Of a DNA stretch of 64,000 nt, positions 53,907 to 62,097 are shown one piece after another (the stretch's first letter is position 1; each line of letters starts with the position of its first letter). The position numbers were made by a program, and so were the translations under genes. Below the pieces are notes generated by a model. That model did not search any database. It worked only from the letters and a program-made list of their open reading frames with translations, and was not told where the DNA came from. The stretch is from the NCBI RefSeq assembly GCF_024666525.1, contig NZ_CP088294.1, forward strand, positions 3,968,001 through 4,032,000. The letters run 5' to 3'. The stretch is from Pseudomonas sp. J452. GTDB lineage: Bacteria; Pseudomonadota; Gammaproteobacteria; Pseudomonadales; Pseudomonadaceae.

Positions 53907-55082
53907 TTACATACACCTGTTTACCAGCTCAACTTTTATGTCGTCTTTTGTCTGCTCTTTTAGGAAATCAAGCAACTGCTCTCCAGTGTAAAGATGGAGG
54001 GAGATCACGCTTTTCGTCCAGCACAGAAGTTGTGATTCCATGTCAACTCCTCCCGAAGTGAAGTACTCGCGACCAAGATAGCGTATTGGCTGCCCATTTG
54101 CATTGCAATCGCGCCAGGGTACAAAAGCGTAGTGAAGCGGTAGCTCATTTATCTCCCCTGCCTGACAGCCAACATATATTTTTTCAAGCTCCAAGGCTGC
54201 GGTGCTGTGTACTAAGTCATGACGAAACTGAATTAATGAAGACGCTCCTGGCAAGTCTTCCCATTTGTTAATAATCGCTTTAAAGAAATCTTGAGGGAGA
54301 GTGTTTGCTTTTGTCTTATAGAGATCGGAAAAATGTTTTCCTTGGGTTGATTTAAATTTTTCAGCGGGGCGAGAGCTGGCATTAACAAAGTGAATTAGCT
54401 TGCTCATAATATCGAGAGATGTGCATAGAGAGATTACACATATCGTAGCAAGGCTTGCCGCTTGATAAGACTTTGGCCCAGAATGAACAATCTCTGAGAC
54501 GTCCATATGTTCACGAGCCCAGTTTTCCTCAGCTATTGTCGCACGCTGGACTATAAGAAAATCAAGAAGCGACCGAACCGACCGATTAAGAAGAGCCATT
54601 AGATCGCTACACATGCGCTCAATTTGAATATGCGAAAGTCTAATGGCTATGCAGCTTGGGGTGAAAGGCACCGTGGAATTAATTGCAGCAGTAGAAATAT
54701 GTTTATCAATGAACTCTAGGACGTCTTTGCTGCCGCTTCCAAAACCAGTTTCGAAATAAGCTATAGGGAGCATGGCTGATACGCCATCATAAGTCTCCAC
54801 AAGATTTCTACCCACCTGCCAATATCTATAATGATCTGAAATCTTGGATACATAAAAGTTCTCTAGCTCAAACCAATTGGCGAACTCTGGCGAGGCCATC
54901 GGATTTAAGCACTCCTCACTACAGATGATGCTCACGCGCGCGAGAGCACTGATAGTCGCTGATAACTCTTCAATATCTTTGGCTAAGAAGGGGGTCGTGC
55001 ACACGCCGAATACATCTTCCAATACATAACGTTCTCCCCCTACATTACGGGCGAACAATCCTTTGCTTGTGAGATACCGCAT
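53907..55082 (-). CDS. HEPN-like hypothetical protein
   Basis: 391 aa, ATG at 55082. Low GC. Mostly helical; SLIQFRHDLVHSTA contains an Rx4H motif (R-H-D-L-V-H) in the position expected for a HEPN RNase, after the helix ASLATICVISLCTSLDIMSK. Not otherwise recognised. It is upstream of the ApeA-like gene on the same strand with a 200-nt gap, so it may have its own promoter. Confidence 0.5.
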   Translation of the reverse strand: MRYLTSKGLFARNVGGERYVLEDVFGVCTTPFLAKDIEELSATISALARVSIICSEECLNPMASPEFANWFELENFYVSKISDHYRYWQVGRNLVETYDGVSAMLPIAYFETGFGSGSKDVLEFIDKHISTAAINSTVPFTPSCIAIRLSHIQIERMCSDLMALLNRSVRSLLDFLIVQRATIAEENWAREHMDVSEIVHSGPKSYQAASLATICVISLCTSLDIMSKLIHFVNASSRPAEKFKSTQGKHFSDLYKTKANTLPQDFFKAIINKWEDLPGASSLIQFRHDLVHSTAALELEKIYVGCQAGEINELPLHYAFVPWRDCNANGQPIRYLGREYFTSGGVDMESQLLCWTKSVISLHLYTGEQLLDFLKEQTKDDIKVELVNRCM

Positions 55083-55410
55083 CGCTGATCTTTCTCTGGC
55101 TGCCTGGAAACATTAGCAGTATAACCAGGTCATTGCGTAAAAATGCTTCCATCTCTCCGAGGATCAATAAAGGCCACTGAGCTGTTGATCACCTCCACAA
55201 TGCACTAGGCACGCTCAATAAAAGCTGCTTAGCACCAAGATTAGCATCGCTGACATCAGTTACAGCTTGAGCTCACTCAACGTCAGCAAACTTTGCATAA
55301 TCATTTAAAGCTAGGACAGGAATGACGTCAGCCAATCCGGCAGGGTGAGGTGTAAATCAATCCCAGGTGCGAGCAAGTTTGTGGACAACCCCATTTCTAC
55401 CCAATCTCAG

Positions 55411-55428
55411 TGACCGCTTGTGGCCGAT
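55411..55428 (+). repeat. Copy of the dispersed TGACCGCTTxTGGCCG motif
   Basis: TGACCGCTTGTGGCCGAT. Related copies occur at 31994, 39397, 40974, 43143 and 52156, always between genes. It sits just before an IS-end relic. Confidence 0.55.
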
Positions 55429-55443
55429 AGGAGCCAGTCGAAG

Positions 55444-55469
55444 GCGTCCTGGAAATCAGGGGCGATTCA
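55444..55469 (-). repeat. Solitary IS3-family right-end repeat
   Basis: The 26 nt end in CAGGGGCGATTCA and closely match the terminal repeats of the intact IS3 element and the solo left end at 59169. No transposase accompanies it. It interrupts an mvaT-like gene whose 3' end starts at 55471. Confidence 0.7.
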
Positions 55470-55470
55470 T

Positions 55471-55572
55471 TCTGGTGAAGTCGTTGAGACCAAGGGCGGC
55501 AACCACAAAACACTAAAAGACTGGAAAGCCCAGTACAGCGCACAGGAAGTCGAGAGCTGGCTGGCTCAGTAA
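55471..55572 (+). pseudogene. Truncated mvaT/mvaU relic (C-terminal 33 codons)
   Basis: Encodes SGEVVETKGGNHKTLKDWK and ends in VESWLAQ, clearly the DNA-binding end of an MvaT-family protein, but diverged from the intact copy at 30169. It is cut at its 5' side by an IS end. A hairpin (AAGGGCT...GGCGCCCTT) with a T5 tract follows at about 55594-55617, its original terminator. Confidence 0.85.
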
Positions 55573-55593
55573 GACCTTCGAGTGCAAACGAAG

Positions 55594-55617
55594 GGCTCCT
55601 CACGGCGCCCTTTTTAT
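55594..55617 (+). terminator. Terminator of the mvaT relic
   Basis: GAAGGGCTCC TCAC GGCGCCCTTTTTATG: an imperfect GC stem followed by TTTTT, at the usual distance behind the truncated mvaT reading frame. Confidence 0.6.
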
Positions 55618-55650
55618 GCAACGGTGACAGCAGGAAGCTGGAAAGTCGAA

Positions 55651-56472
55651 ATGACACATAAAGTTTTGGATTGGCGCAACCGACGCGCCTGGTTACAACA
55701 CGTCCGGTCATACGCAAAGCCTTTGCTGACGCCGAGTCTGGTAGAGGTATTGGAGCAGCGCAGGCCCCAATGCTGGTCGGACGTTATGGACTGGCTCCCG
55801 AATCACGATCACCTAGTACCAGAGTTCTGCGATCGGATGTCCTTGTTCTATACCCATTTCAAAGCATTTCACGGCTGTCGACCTGAGTCGCTTTCGAGCT
55901 ACTACGAGCACGGGCTTCGGGGGCAGAACGCCGACTCGATCATCAAGAAATTTCGACAGCTTTTTGCAGATCTACCACCGAGCAGTCTCGAACAGGCCAT
56001 CGAGAAGATGAAGCACCGTGAGTCAAGTGAACGGGGCAAGATTTGGCTGTCCGTGGATGACCACAAGATGGTTAGGGAATTCGGTCACTACATCATCAAC
56101 GGCAGCGAGTACCTCCTGGCACTGGCAGCGAAACTAGGCGGGGGACGTTACGACGAGGATTATAGGCTCCGGCTGCGGACAATTGGCATTCCGACCGTAC
56201 TGGAGGTGGACATTCCCATCAAGTTCATTACACCTGCGCAGAGGCTAGATGTAGCGAAAATTATCCTGTCGGAATGGGGGCAGCTTCGGACAAAACGCCC
56301 TTTGGGCATATCGTCGTCACCGAGCTACGTGGTGCGCTCAGACATTCCTGCAGAGTGCATCAAAGCACATTACCATCCGACAAAAATTCGGGACTTCCAT
56401 CACGACATCCCTACCTACATTAACAAGGCTGTGCGATGTGATCACTGCCCACCAGACCCCGAGCCTGCTTAG
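55651..56472 (+). CDS. Hypothetical protein, possibly ADP-ribosyltransferase-like fold
   Basis: 273 aa from the ATG at 55651, which has GGAAAG upstream; the frame continues 5' to 55582 without support. Not recognised. Segments FKAFHGCRPESLSSYYEHGL, YIINGSEYLLALAAKLG and GIPTVLEVDIP are arranged like the H-G / S / E elements of some ADP-ribosyltransferase folds, but I consider this a weak hint. The C-terminus ends CDHCPPDPEPA. It lies in the IS-bounded segment 55470-59168. Confidence 0.35.
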   Translation: MTHKVLDWRNRRAWLQHVRSYAKPLLTPSLVEVLEQRRPQCWSDVMDWLPNHDHLVPEFCDRMSLFYTHFKAFHGCRPESLSSYYEHGLRGQNADSIIKKFRQLFADLPPSSLEQAIEKMKHRESSERGKIWLSVDDHKMVREFGHYIINGSEYLLALAAKLGGGRYDEDYRLRLRTIGIPTVLEVDIPIKFITPAQRLDVAKIILSEWGQLRTKRPLGISSSPSYVVRSDIPAECIKAHYHPTKIRDFHHDIPTYINKAVRCDHCPPDPEPA

Positions 56473-56532
56473 ACCGGAGCCCCAATCCGCTCACAGATCC
56501 TGGCCCCAGTACCCCGGCAGGACATTCAGGGC

Positions 56533-57438
56533 CTACTTGCCTGAGTAGGCCTGATCGTGAAGGAACACGATAGCTGAGGCCGTCAGGTTCATCGCATACC
56601 TAGCGATATGCTCAGGCACTACCTTCGCGTTTTCTCCCGCGCCATGGGCTGAGCTCAGCTTGTTGCGAAGCGTGCCCACAACCATCAGCGGTGTCTCCCA
56701 AAAGCCCTCCATCTGTGTCTGAGCCATGATGGTTCTCAAAAGCTTTGCAGTGCTATCACCCTCGCTGTAGCCGAAACGCTTCTGGCCACAGATCACTTTC
56801 ATGACGCTCTCATAACTGGAGTTGCACTTGGCGACACAGTCACCGAATTTCCGATGCCTGTAGTCTTCAAGCGCGGCCATGAACTCGGTGTTGGCATAGC
56901 GAAATGCGGGTTGCCGGAGCAACTGAAGTGCCGGCTCAATTGCCGTTTCATGGATCACCTGACTGTCCTTAGGGATCACCTTCGATTCTTCGAGAAGCCT
57001 TATTCTCTGGCTACTGCGAAAATCCTCGCCCTGCCAAGGCTCCCAGACCTGCTTGGTGACAAAGTAAGGCAGGTCATCGACGCTCAAGAACTCGTTCAGT
57101 CGAGTCACGACGTCCTCTTGCCGCCCGCCCAGACACATATGTGCGTCTGACTGCAGGATGTACTCCACTGCATCGAGAAAGTGGGCATCGCTGCACGTGG
57201 TAAGGAACTGCAAAGTATCGTCCTGAGGAGACTGGCCCTGACGTTGGCTCAAAGAGACTCGGCCCACCAAGTAGGTCAGTTTTCCATGAAGGTGCTCAAG
57301 AGCCGGAAGAAGGCTCCCGTCACCAGCGTCGCGCAGCAGCAGGAGCGTCCGTTGCCTGAACCCTGGAGTCAGAGGTTTTCTGACTGCCGCCTGGTTTTCC
57401 TTCCTGCGGGAAAAAACGTTGAAAATATTCCCTATCAC
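56533..57438 (-). CDS. Abi_C-like HEPN protein (abortive infection type)
   Basis: 301 aa, GTG start at 57438 with AGGAAG upstream. The C-terminal 110 residues match the Abi_C (AbiJ-type) HEPN module: ALEDYRHRKFGDCVAKCNSS, YESVMKVICG and LRNKLSSAHGAG with the Rx6H motif. The N-terminal half is unrecognised (DAHFLDAVEYILQSD). Known Abi_C proteins abort phage infection, presumably by RNA cleavage. It is convergent with the 273-aa gene. Confidence 0.65.
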   Translation of the reverse strand: MIGNIFNVFSRRKENQAAVRKPLTPGFRQRTLLLLRDAGDGSLLPALEHLHGKLTYLVGRVSLSQRQGQSPQDDTLQFLTTCSDAHFLDAVEYILQSDAHMCLGGRQEDVVTRLNEFLSVDDLPYFVTKQVWEPWQGEDFRSSQRIRLLEESKVIPKDSQVIHETAIEPALQLLRQPAFRYANTEFMAALEDYRHRKFGDCVAKCNSSYESVMKVICGQKRFGYSEGDSTAKLLRTIMAQTQMEGFWETPLMVVGTLRNKLSSAHGAGENAKVVPEHIARYAMNLTASAIVFLHDQAYSGK

Positions 57439-57594
57439 ATCATCTTCCTGCTGCTAGTCAACTGAGGAACACATTTCTCACCCGGTAACCGTGCCTCCCA
57501 GGCAATTAGGTCAGTCAGGGATCGTTCAACGGGTGCAGTACCATATACCGACCGCCGCTACGCGACCGACTGAACTCCCCGTCTATCACGGCGG

Positions 57595-58131
57595 TCAGTT
57601 CACGATAAGCGTCTCCTTCCCTGTCTCAGGGTCACGAGACCACTTAATGTCGCAAGGGGCATCATTCCCGACCTGGCGAAATAACGAAATCACCTCATCG
57701 ATACTGATGAAGTACAGGCATTTATCCTTGTCGAGATCTGAGCTGAAGAATGCACCATCCAGTCCGCCACCCTCCGACATACAGGGCGCAAAGACGAAGC
57801 TATGAATGATCCGCCCGCATAAAAACATAACATCCCTCCCTTCCTGACTGGCCTTGGAGAGGTCGTAGAGCTCATCTAAGCGGTGGTTGTTACGCCATGT
57901 CACGCGCTTCAGATTTGGATGCTTATGAAGAGGGATAGAACGGTGGTGGGTCTTGTCGGTGATCTTGGCAGGGGCCTCTAGGAGCTTCCTGACGGAGTAG
58001 AAGCCAATAAAGATGTCGCGTTCCACCTGGGCAAGTTCGTCATCAGACAGGGCACTGGCCGTTTTGAGGTGCTCAAGACGATCTGCCATCTCTAGCAGCG
58101 GTTGTTTCCAGTAGCAACTCTCCCAGATCAT
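57595..58131 (-). CDS. Hypothetical protein downstream of the AbiJ-like gene
   Basis: 178 aa, ATG at 58131. Not recognised. N-terminal helical half (LEHLKTASALSDDELAQVERD, YSVRKLLEAP), C-terminal beta-rich half (LYFISIDEVISLF, CDIKWSRDPETGKE). It starts 18 nt after the AbiJ-like stop codon, so the two are co-transcribed and probably functionally linked (partner or antitoxin). Confidence 0.55.
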   Translation of the reverse strand: MIWESCYWKQPLLEMADRLEHLKTASALSDDELAQVERDIFIGFYSVRKLLEAPAKITDKTHHRSIPLHKHPNLKRVTWRNNHRLDELYDLSKASQEGRDVMFLCGRIIHSFVFAPCMSEGGGLDGAFFSSDLDKDKCLYFISIDEVISLFRQVGNDAPCDIKWSRDPETGKETLIVN

Positions 58132-58149
58132 CTTGTGAGCCCTCTTAAG

Positions 58150-58953
58150 TCACTTCGATTTCTTGATCAAATAGTTGCTTACCGAGGCGCACAGGCCAAC
58201 TACGAGCTCTGCGTCTTCGAAAGACGGCTCACGCCCTTCCTGGATGTGCCGCCCGAACTCCGAGGCATACGCCCAGGTTTTGATGACAGCCTGATCCAAT
58301 GGCGCTGGAATCAGAGTTCGGGAATCATTCATGATCTTCCCGAGGGTCGCTTGTTGGTCGCCAGTGACCTGTCGAGCGACGCACTCCAGCGAAGCCATGG
58401 CATGCTGTATCGCCCCCGTTGGGTCTGGAGACGGTCGACGTGAAAGATCAGCAATCGCCTGGTGCAATTCCTTGCTGGCCGTGAAGTGCCCATGTTGATG
58501 CTCAGTTTCTTTCGCCGAGGTCAAAACCTGTTCAAAGGATTCAGAGCCACGGATTTCGATGCGACCATCTAGCAGCTTCCACCCTATGCCGTGCTCAATG
58601 AAGAACTCGTTCAGCTCTGCAGTGAAGTGCTCGTACACGGCAGAGTCATAGTTACGGTTGCCGAGGAAATCATCGAGCCGCTCAATGACGTCATACACCT
58701 TGAACCACTTGCACTGCTCAAGCCGCTGAACGTTTTCCTCATGGATATTGGGCCTCTCACCCCAGTTCTGCTTGTCGGGCAAGACCTTCAAGGTCTGGCA
58801 GATGATTTGGCGCAGGTCTGATGGCTTGAGACCACATTCGTAGCTCAATTGAATCAGATACTCCTGCAGCACTTGCGGTGCGTCTTCCCGGACAGTGATT
58901 TCGGCTTCATCGACCTGCGAGAAACCGTGACGCCTTGAAAATGAGTCCTTCAT
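58150..58953 (-). CDS. AbiJ_NTD4-like abortive infection protein
   Basis: 267 aa from the ATG at 58953 (GGAGG 6 nt upstream). The pattern FSRRHGFSQVDEAEITVRE, KPSDLRQIICQTLKVLPD, NWGERPNI, WFKVYDVIERL and GWKLLDGRIEIRG is that of the AbiJ N-terminal domain 4 family. A C-terminal helical half follows with LSRRPSPDPTGAIQHAMASLE and FGRHIQEGREP, HEPN-like. Members occur in abortive infection and defence contexts. First gene of a two-gene operon. Confidence 0.65.
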   Translation of the reverse strand: MKDSFSRRHGFSQVDEAEITVREDAPQVLQEYLIQLSYECGLKPSDLRQIICQTLKVLPDKQNWGERPNIHEENVQRLEQCKWFKVYDVIERLDDFLGNRNYDSAVYEHFTAELNEFFIEHGIGWKLLDGRIEIRGSESFEQVLTSAKETEHQHGHFTASKELHQAIADLSRRPSPDPTGAIQHAMASLECVARQVTGDQQATLGKIMNDSRTLIPAPLDQAVIKTWAYASEFGRHIQEGREPSFEDAELVVGLCASVSNYLIKKSK

Positions 58954-59168
58954 CCTTAACCTCCGCCTCACCTAGTCCACTGGCAAATCGCCATAGCGAT
59001 CTGGATCGATAATGGGGTAGAGCCCCTTGGACAAGAACACTCCTTCGGCTCGATGTGAGCTTACTCGAAAGTGTCCGTGTTAACGGGGTAGAACCCGCCA
59101 TGGGTTGCTATGCCCCGGACGAAATTGGATGATGAAGTATCAGATCGCCACCTCGGAATAGGTCGCAC

Positions 59169-59194
59169 TGAATCGCCCCTGACTTCCTAGACAC
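59169..59194 (+). repeat. Solitary IS3-family left-end repeat
   Basis: TGAATCGCCCCTGACTTCC followed by TAGACAC, matching the intact IS left end. No transposase follows: 13 nt later the PLD-like gene ends. With the solo right end at 55444-55469 it brackets the mvaT relic, the 273-aa gene and the Abi genes. Confidence 0.7.
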
Positions 59195-59206
59195 ATCGCA
59201 CTGGTT

Positions 59207-60388
59207 TCATTTTTCTTCATAGAAGATGGCATCCAGCATGGCTGCTCTTCCCTTCCAAGCCTTTAGGTCTTCAGGACTCTTGGGGGGGGGGGCAGACTTC
59301 CACCAAGGGGCATCCATGATTCTCAAGGCAACCTCGTTCCAGTACCGCTCATAGCCTAGGTTGCTTTTGATAAATCCAACATCCTTAGACAGCTTGTTGA
59401 GATTAGCGCTATCAACACAAAGGAACTGATCTGGCCTCTTCATCGAGAGAAGTCGTGTCGCAGTTCCTATGCCATCTCTTCCATCAGGAAAGGCAGTAAT
59501 GAATTCAGAAATGTACGCATCGTACTGAGACTTAGTTACGGTGCCGGTGAGAGGAATTTCGTCTAAAGCACTAGAGATAGCCGGGTGATTACTGATAATC
59601 ACATTTTTGAATTTTCCAGCTCCGATCATGGAGCCGAACCAAGCAGAGTTTTCTATAGCCGTATTATGTATACCCGCTATACCTCTTCTGACTTGCTCAT
59701 CCATATCCTTGAAGTGTGGCGTGGTAGCAAACTCCCGCTGCATTCGATAAAGCAACTTGAGACGCTCGTTAAAGCCGTGGGTCTTGTCCTGCTTAATACG
59801 CTTTAGGAAGGTGGGCCAGTCCATCCCCATGACAACACTCTCAACTGCTGATTTCTTAGCGGGCTTGTCACCGTACTGATCCAACAATCGTTCTCGATCA
59901 GGTTTTTTGGCCACCCAGAGACTACGGTAGTTATTAGCATCATCTTGGGTAATAGATTTCGCTTGGCTCGAATAACATTCTAAGAGAGCCCGAATGTCTT
60001 GGAGGTGATCGCCATCTTCATGAGAGAGAAGAGTGCCAAGCTCGGTATTTGCGGTCATAGCACCATGGGTTAGATTGGCACTTCCAATGATGGCTTCCCA
60101 GCGGCTCTCATCCCAAAAGAGATAAATCTTTGGATGAAAGACCCCTTTAGGCTGGAGAACGAACTTGACGGCTTGAGAACCAATATAGACATCCAGTACA
60201 TCGGGATGTGTCTGATAGAAATGGATTCCGATGACCCCAATCTTAACCTTGGATTTATGCTTGTTGAGAAGATCAAATGGTTCTGTTCCTGCTGACGCCC
60301 ACGCCACCCCAAAGGCAATATTCGGGTAGTCCGATATGAGGCGCTTAAGATGTGCCTTGAATGCTGAACCGGCAGTTACGAGCTTCAT
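59207..60388 (-). CDS. Phospholipase-D-like (HKD) nuclease-family protein with an 11-G tract
   Basis: 393 aa, ATG with GAGGA upstream. A single HKD motif: H85-x-K87 (FHPKIYLFWD) and GSANLTHGA at 102-110 with a downstream acidic ELGTLL; PLD-like nucleases use one or two such motifs. The C-terminal 200 residues are unrecognised and may bind DNA. Near the 3' end a run of 11 G (59282-59292; 11 C in the coding strand) encodes Ala-Pro-Pro-Pro in SAPPPKSPED; slippage here would alter the last 25 or so residues, a possible phase-variable switch. Putative defence nuclease. Confidence 0.65.
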   Translation of the reverse strand: MKLVTAGSAFKAHLKRLISDYPNIAFGVAWASAGTEPFDLLNKHKSKVKIGVIGIHFYQTHPDVLDVYIGSQAVKFVLQPKGVFHPKIYLFWDESRWEAIIGSANLTHGAMTANTELGTLLSHEDGDHLQDIRALLECYSSQAKSITQDDANNYRSLWVAKKPDRERLLDQYGDKPAKKSAVESVVMGMDWPTFLKRIKQDKTHGFNERLKLLYRMQREFATTPHFKDMDEQVRRGIAGIHNTAIENSAWFGSMIGAGKFKNVIISNHPAISSALDEIPLTGTVTKSQYDAYISEFITAFPDGRDGIGTATRLLSMKRPDQFLCVDSANLNKLSKDVGFIKSNLGYERYWNEVALRIMDAPWWKSAPPPKSPEDLKAWKGRAAMLDAIFYEEK

Positions 60389-60513
60389 AATATCCTCATA
60401 TTTTTGGGGGTGTAGCCAGTTGATTCGTGGCGCAAGGATATTCCATGCGCTTCCCTAGAACATCCCCCCAAGCATAGACACGACCAAACGATTGGCGCTC
60501 TTCAGGTTCCCCA

Positions 60514-60539
60514 AGAGGCCCGCCGAATTTCGGGCCTCT
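60514..60539 (-). terminator. Possible terminator of the DUF6216-like gene
   Basis: Stem AGAGGCCCG / CGGGCCTCT with loop CCGAATTT, directly downstream of the membrane protein gene on the minus strand. The T tract is poor, so termination efficiency is uncertain. Confidence 0.45.
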
Positions 60540-60550
60540 CAAAGCAATCG

Positions 60551-61360
60551 TTAAACTGAAAGATTCAACTGTGACGGACTATTCTCGAGCGCTCTTTTAT
60601 GTAGCTCCAGAGCTTGTCTTGCAATTGAATACTCTCGCGCCGCTACATAAGCGAGTAGCCCAATCATAGCCCAAATGAAAATGGCTAGAATTCTTTGTGA
60701 GAGCATGGCTTCTTTCAAGACGCTCTCGACACCATCCTCAGTGAGGATGTCGCATACGACCTTCTTGTCATGCTCATCCAAATGAACATTTCCACTTACG
60801 CAATCATCCGCAGTTACCCTCCAGCTGAGACCATCCCAGGATCTAACCTCCGAAGTCGATGCCCATATCACGGTACCTGTCTTTTTAATCGTGAGAAGGG
60901 CCGCAGGCGCTTGAGCTATTGCCGTTACTGCAGCGCCGAATAGGAACATGACTAACATCGCTCTGTTTAAAAGCTTGTGCGAAATGATCCTAGGGGCTCT
61001 GATTGAAACGTCGTTGCTATTGAAATAGCTCTTAACTCGAACGAGCTCTTCCATTCCAATGTCGCGCTCCTGGAGCCAGAGGCGAGCCTCTTCAATCTTT
61101 TTGTAGCTTTGGAAGCGAATTCCACGGCTATAGTTATACTTTTCAAAATCACTCAGCCTGTGGTGCTCATCTTGCAGTGAGGGATCATGAAAGTCTTTCT
61201 TTCCGCCAAGAACCCTCCAGAGCCTGTCTAATAAAAACACGGCAGAACCGGCCCTTCCCCTTACATAAAGAAATGCAAAAAGGAAGAAGATTACAGTGGA
61301 AACACCTGCTATCAGGTCTTTGGCTTGGGCAGCGGTAGAGAAAAAATCTTGGGTGTTCAT
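60551..61360 (-). CDS. Membrane protein, DUF6216-like
   Basis: 269 aa. Three hydrophobic segments: near 17-38 (LIAGVSTVIFFLFAFLYV), 133-155 (AMLVMFLFGAAVTAIAQAPA) and 225-243 (ILAIFIWAMIGLLAYVAA). A soluble loop between the second and third segments (WDGLSWRVTADDCVSG). I associate this layout with DUF6216, a family of unknown function. Monocistronic. A hairpin GAGGCCCG / CGGGCCTC follows at 60514-60539. Confidence 0.5.
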   Translation of the reverse strand: MNTQDFFSTAAQAKDLIAGVSTVIFFLFAFLYVRGRAGSAVFLLDRLWRVLGGKKDFHDPSLQDEHHRLSDFEKYNYSRGIRFQSYKKIEEARLWLQERDIGMEELVRVKSYFNSNDVSIRAPRIISHKLLNRAMLVMFLFGAAVTAIAQAPAALLTIKKTGTVIWASTSEVRSWDGLSWRVTADDCVSGNVHLDEHDKKVVCDILTEDGVESVLKEAMLSQRILAIFIWAMIGLLAYVAAREYSIARQALELHKRALENSPSQLNLSV

Positions 61361-61740
61361 TTACATCGCCAGGTTAGTTGGTGGGGACTGGCGCTGAATC
61401 TGTTGCTTGAAAAAACTTTCGTCAAGCCCCACCCCAGACCGACAAGCCTTCGAGAGAGGGAAAGTTATTGGATACAATATTACTGTATCAACTAAGCTCC
61501 CTTGGAACCCCCAATTTCACTGAGCTCTTTAGGGATACAAAAATTAACAATATAAACGCTATTTTCGGGGTGAGCGCACCTACTACTGCGCTGAGATCAG
61601 CCGACTATTTGCACTTTCGGCAGATGCGTGGATCCCGCTCAAAGCGCTCAGGGCGGTTCGAGCCTGCGGTCTTCTGCGGGGGATCGGTCATCCGCCAACG
61701 GCGGCTATCGCTGTTGGCGGGTAAAGCTGCACAGGGCCAC
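61361..61740. other. Intergenic region with a possible micro-ORF
   Basis: About 380 nt. On the minus strand, 61605-61691 would encode a 28-aa peptide MTDPPQKTAGSNRPERF followed by a CRKCK end; it has no good ribosome site, but its composition is protein-like and it may be a relic of a longer gene. The part near 61460-61560 is AT-rich and may carry the DUF6216 gene promoter. Confidence 0.3.
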
Positions 61741-62097
61741 CTAATGAATTGATTCCTCTGAGCCCCATGCTTTCCAGATCGTCTCGAAGTGTTTGGCATA
61801 ACCCAACGTATCGGGGTAATAGCGGTGGCCGCTGACCCACTTGATCACCTCGAGGCTGTCTATGACCAGTTCATCATCAATATTCCAGAACGACGTGAGG
61901 TCGAACCCACCGCTCCCGCCGGCATCCCACCAAGCAAGGAGTAGCTTAGCGATGTGTCGGCTTTGACCTGTGTCGCTTTGAGCCACTTGTATCAGGCGCT
62001 CAAGCGCAACGCGTGTTTTGGTATCCATGGCCGGGGAGGTGTCTCGCTCCATTGCTGCGAATATCCGGTCAAGAGTGACATCAGGAAGTTTGCTCAT
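61741..62097 (-). CDS. DUF7673-like small protein
   Basis: 118 aa from the ATG at 62097 with GAGGT upstream; a longer frame to 62178 is less likely. The segments ALERLIQVAQSDTGQSRHIA, LLLAWWDAGGSGGFDLTSFW and HRYYPDTLGY are strongly conserved-looking and match a small pseudomonad family I recall as DUF7673. Function unknown; often on mobile elements. Confidence 0.6.
   Translation of the reverse strand: MSKLPDVTLDRIFAAMERDTSPAMDTKTRVALERLIQVAQSDTGQSRHIAKLLLAWWDAGGSGGFDLTSFWNIDDELVIDSLEVIKWVSGHRYYPDTLGYAKHFETIWKAWGSEESIH

Noticed and set aside
61468..61752. 94-codon plus-strand frame
   Set aside because: Starts in AT-rich promoter-like DNA and changes to unrelated GC-rich sequence; no ribosome site and no motif.
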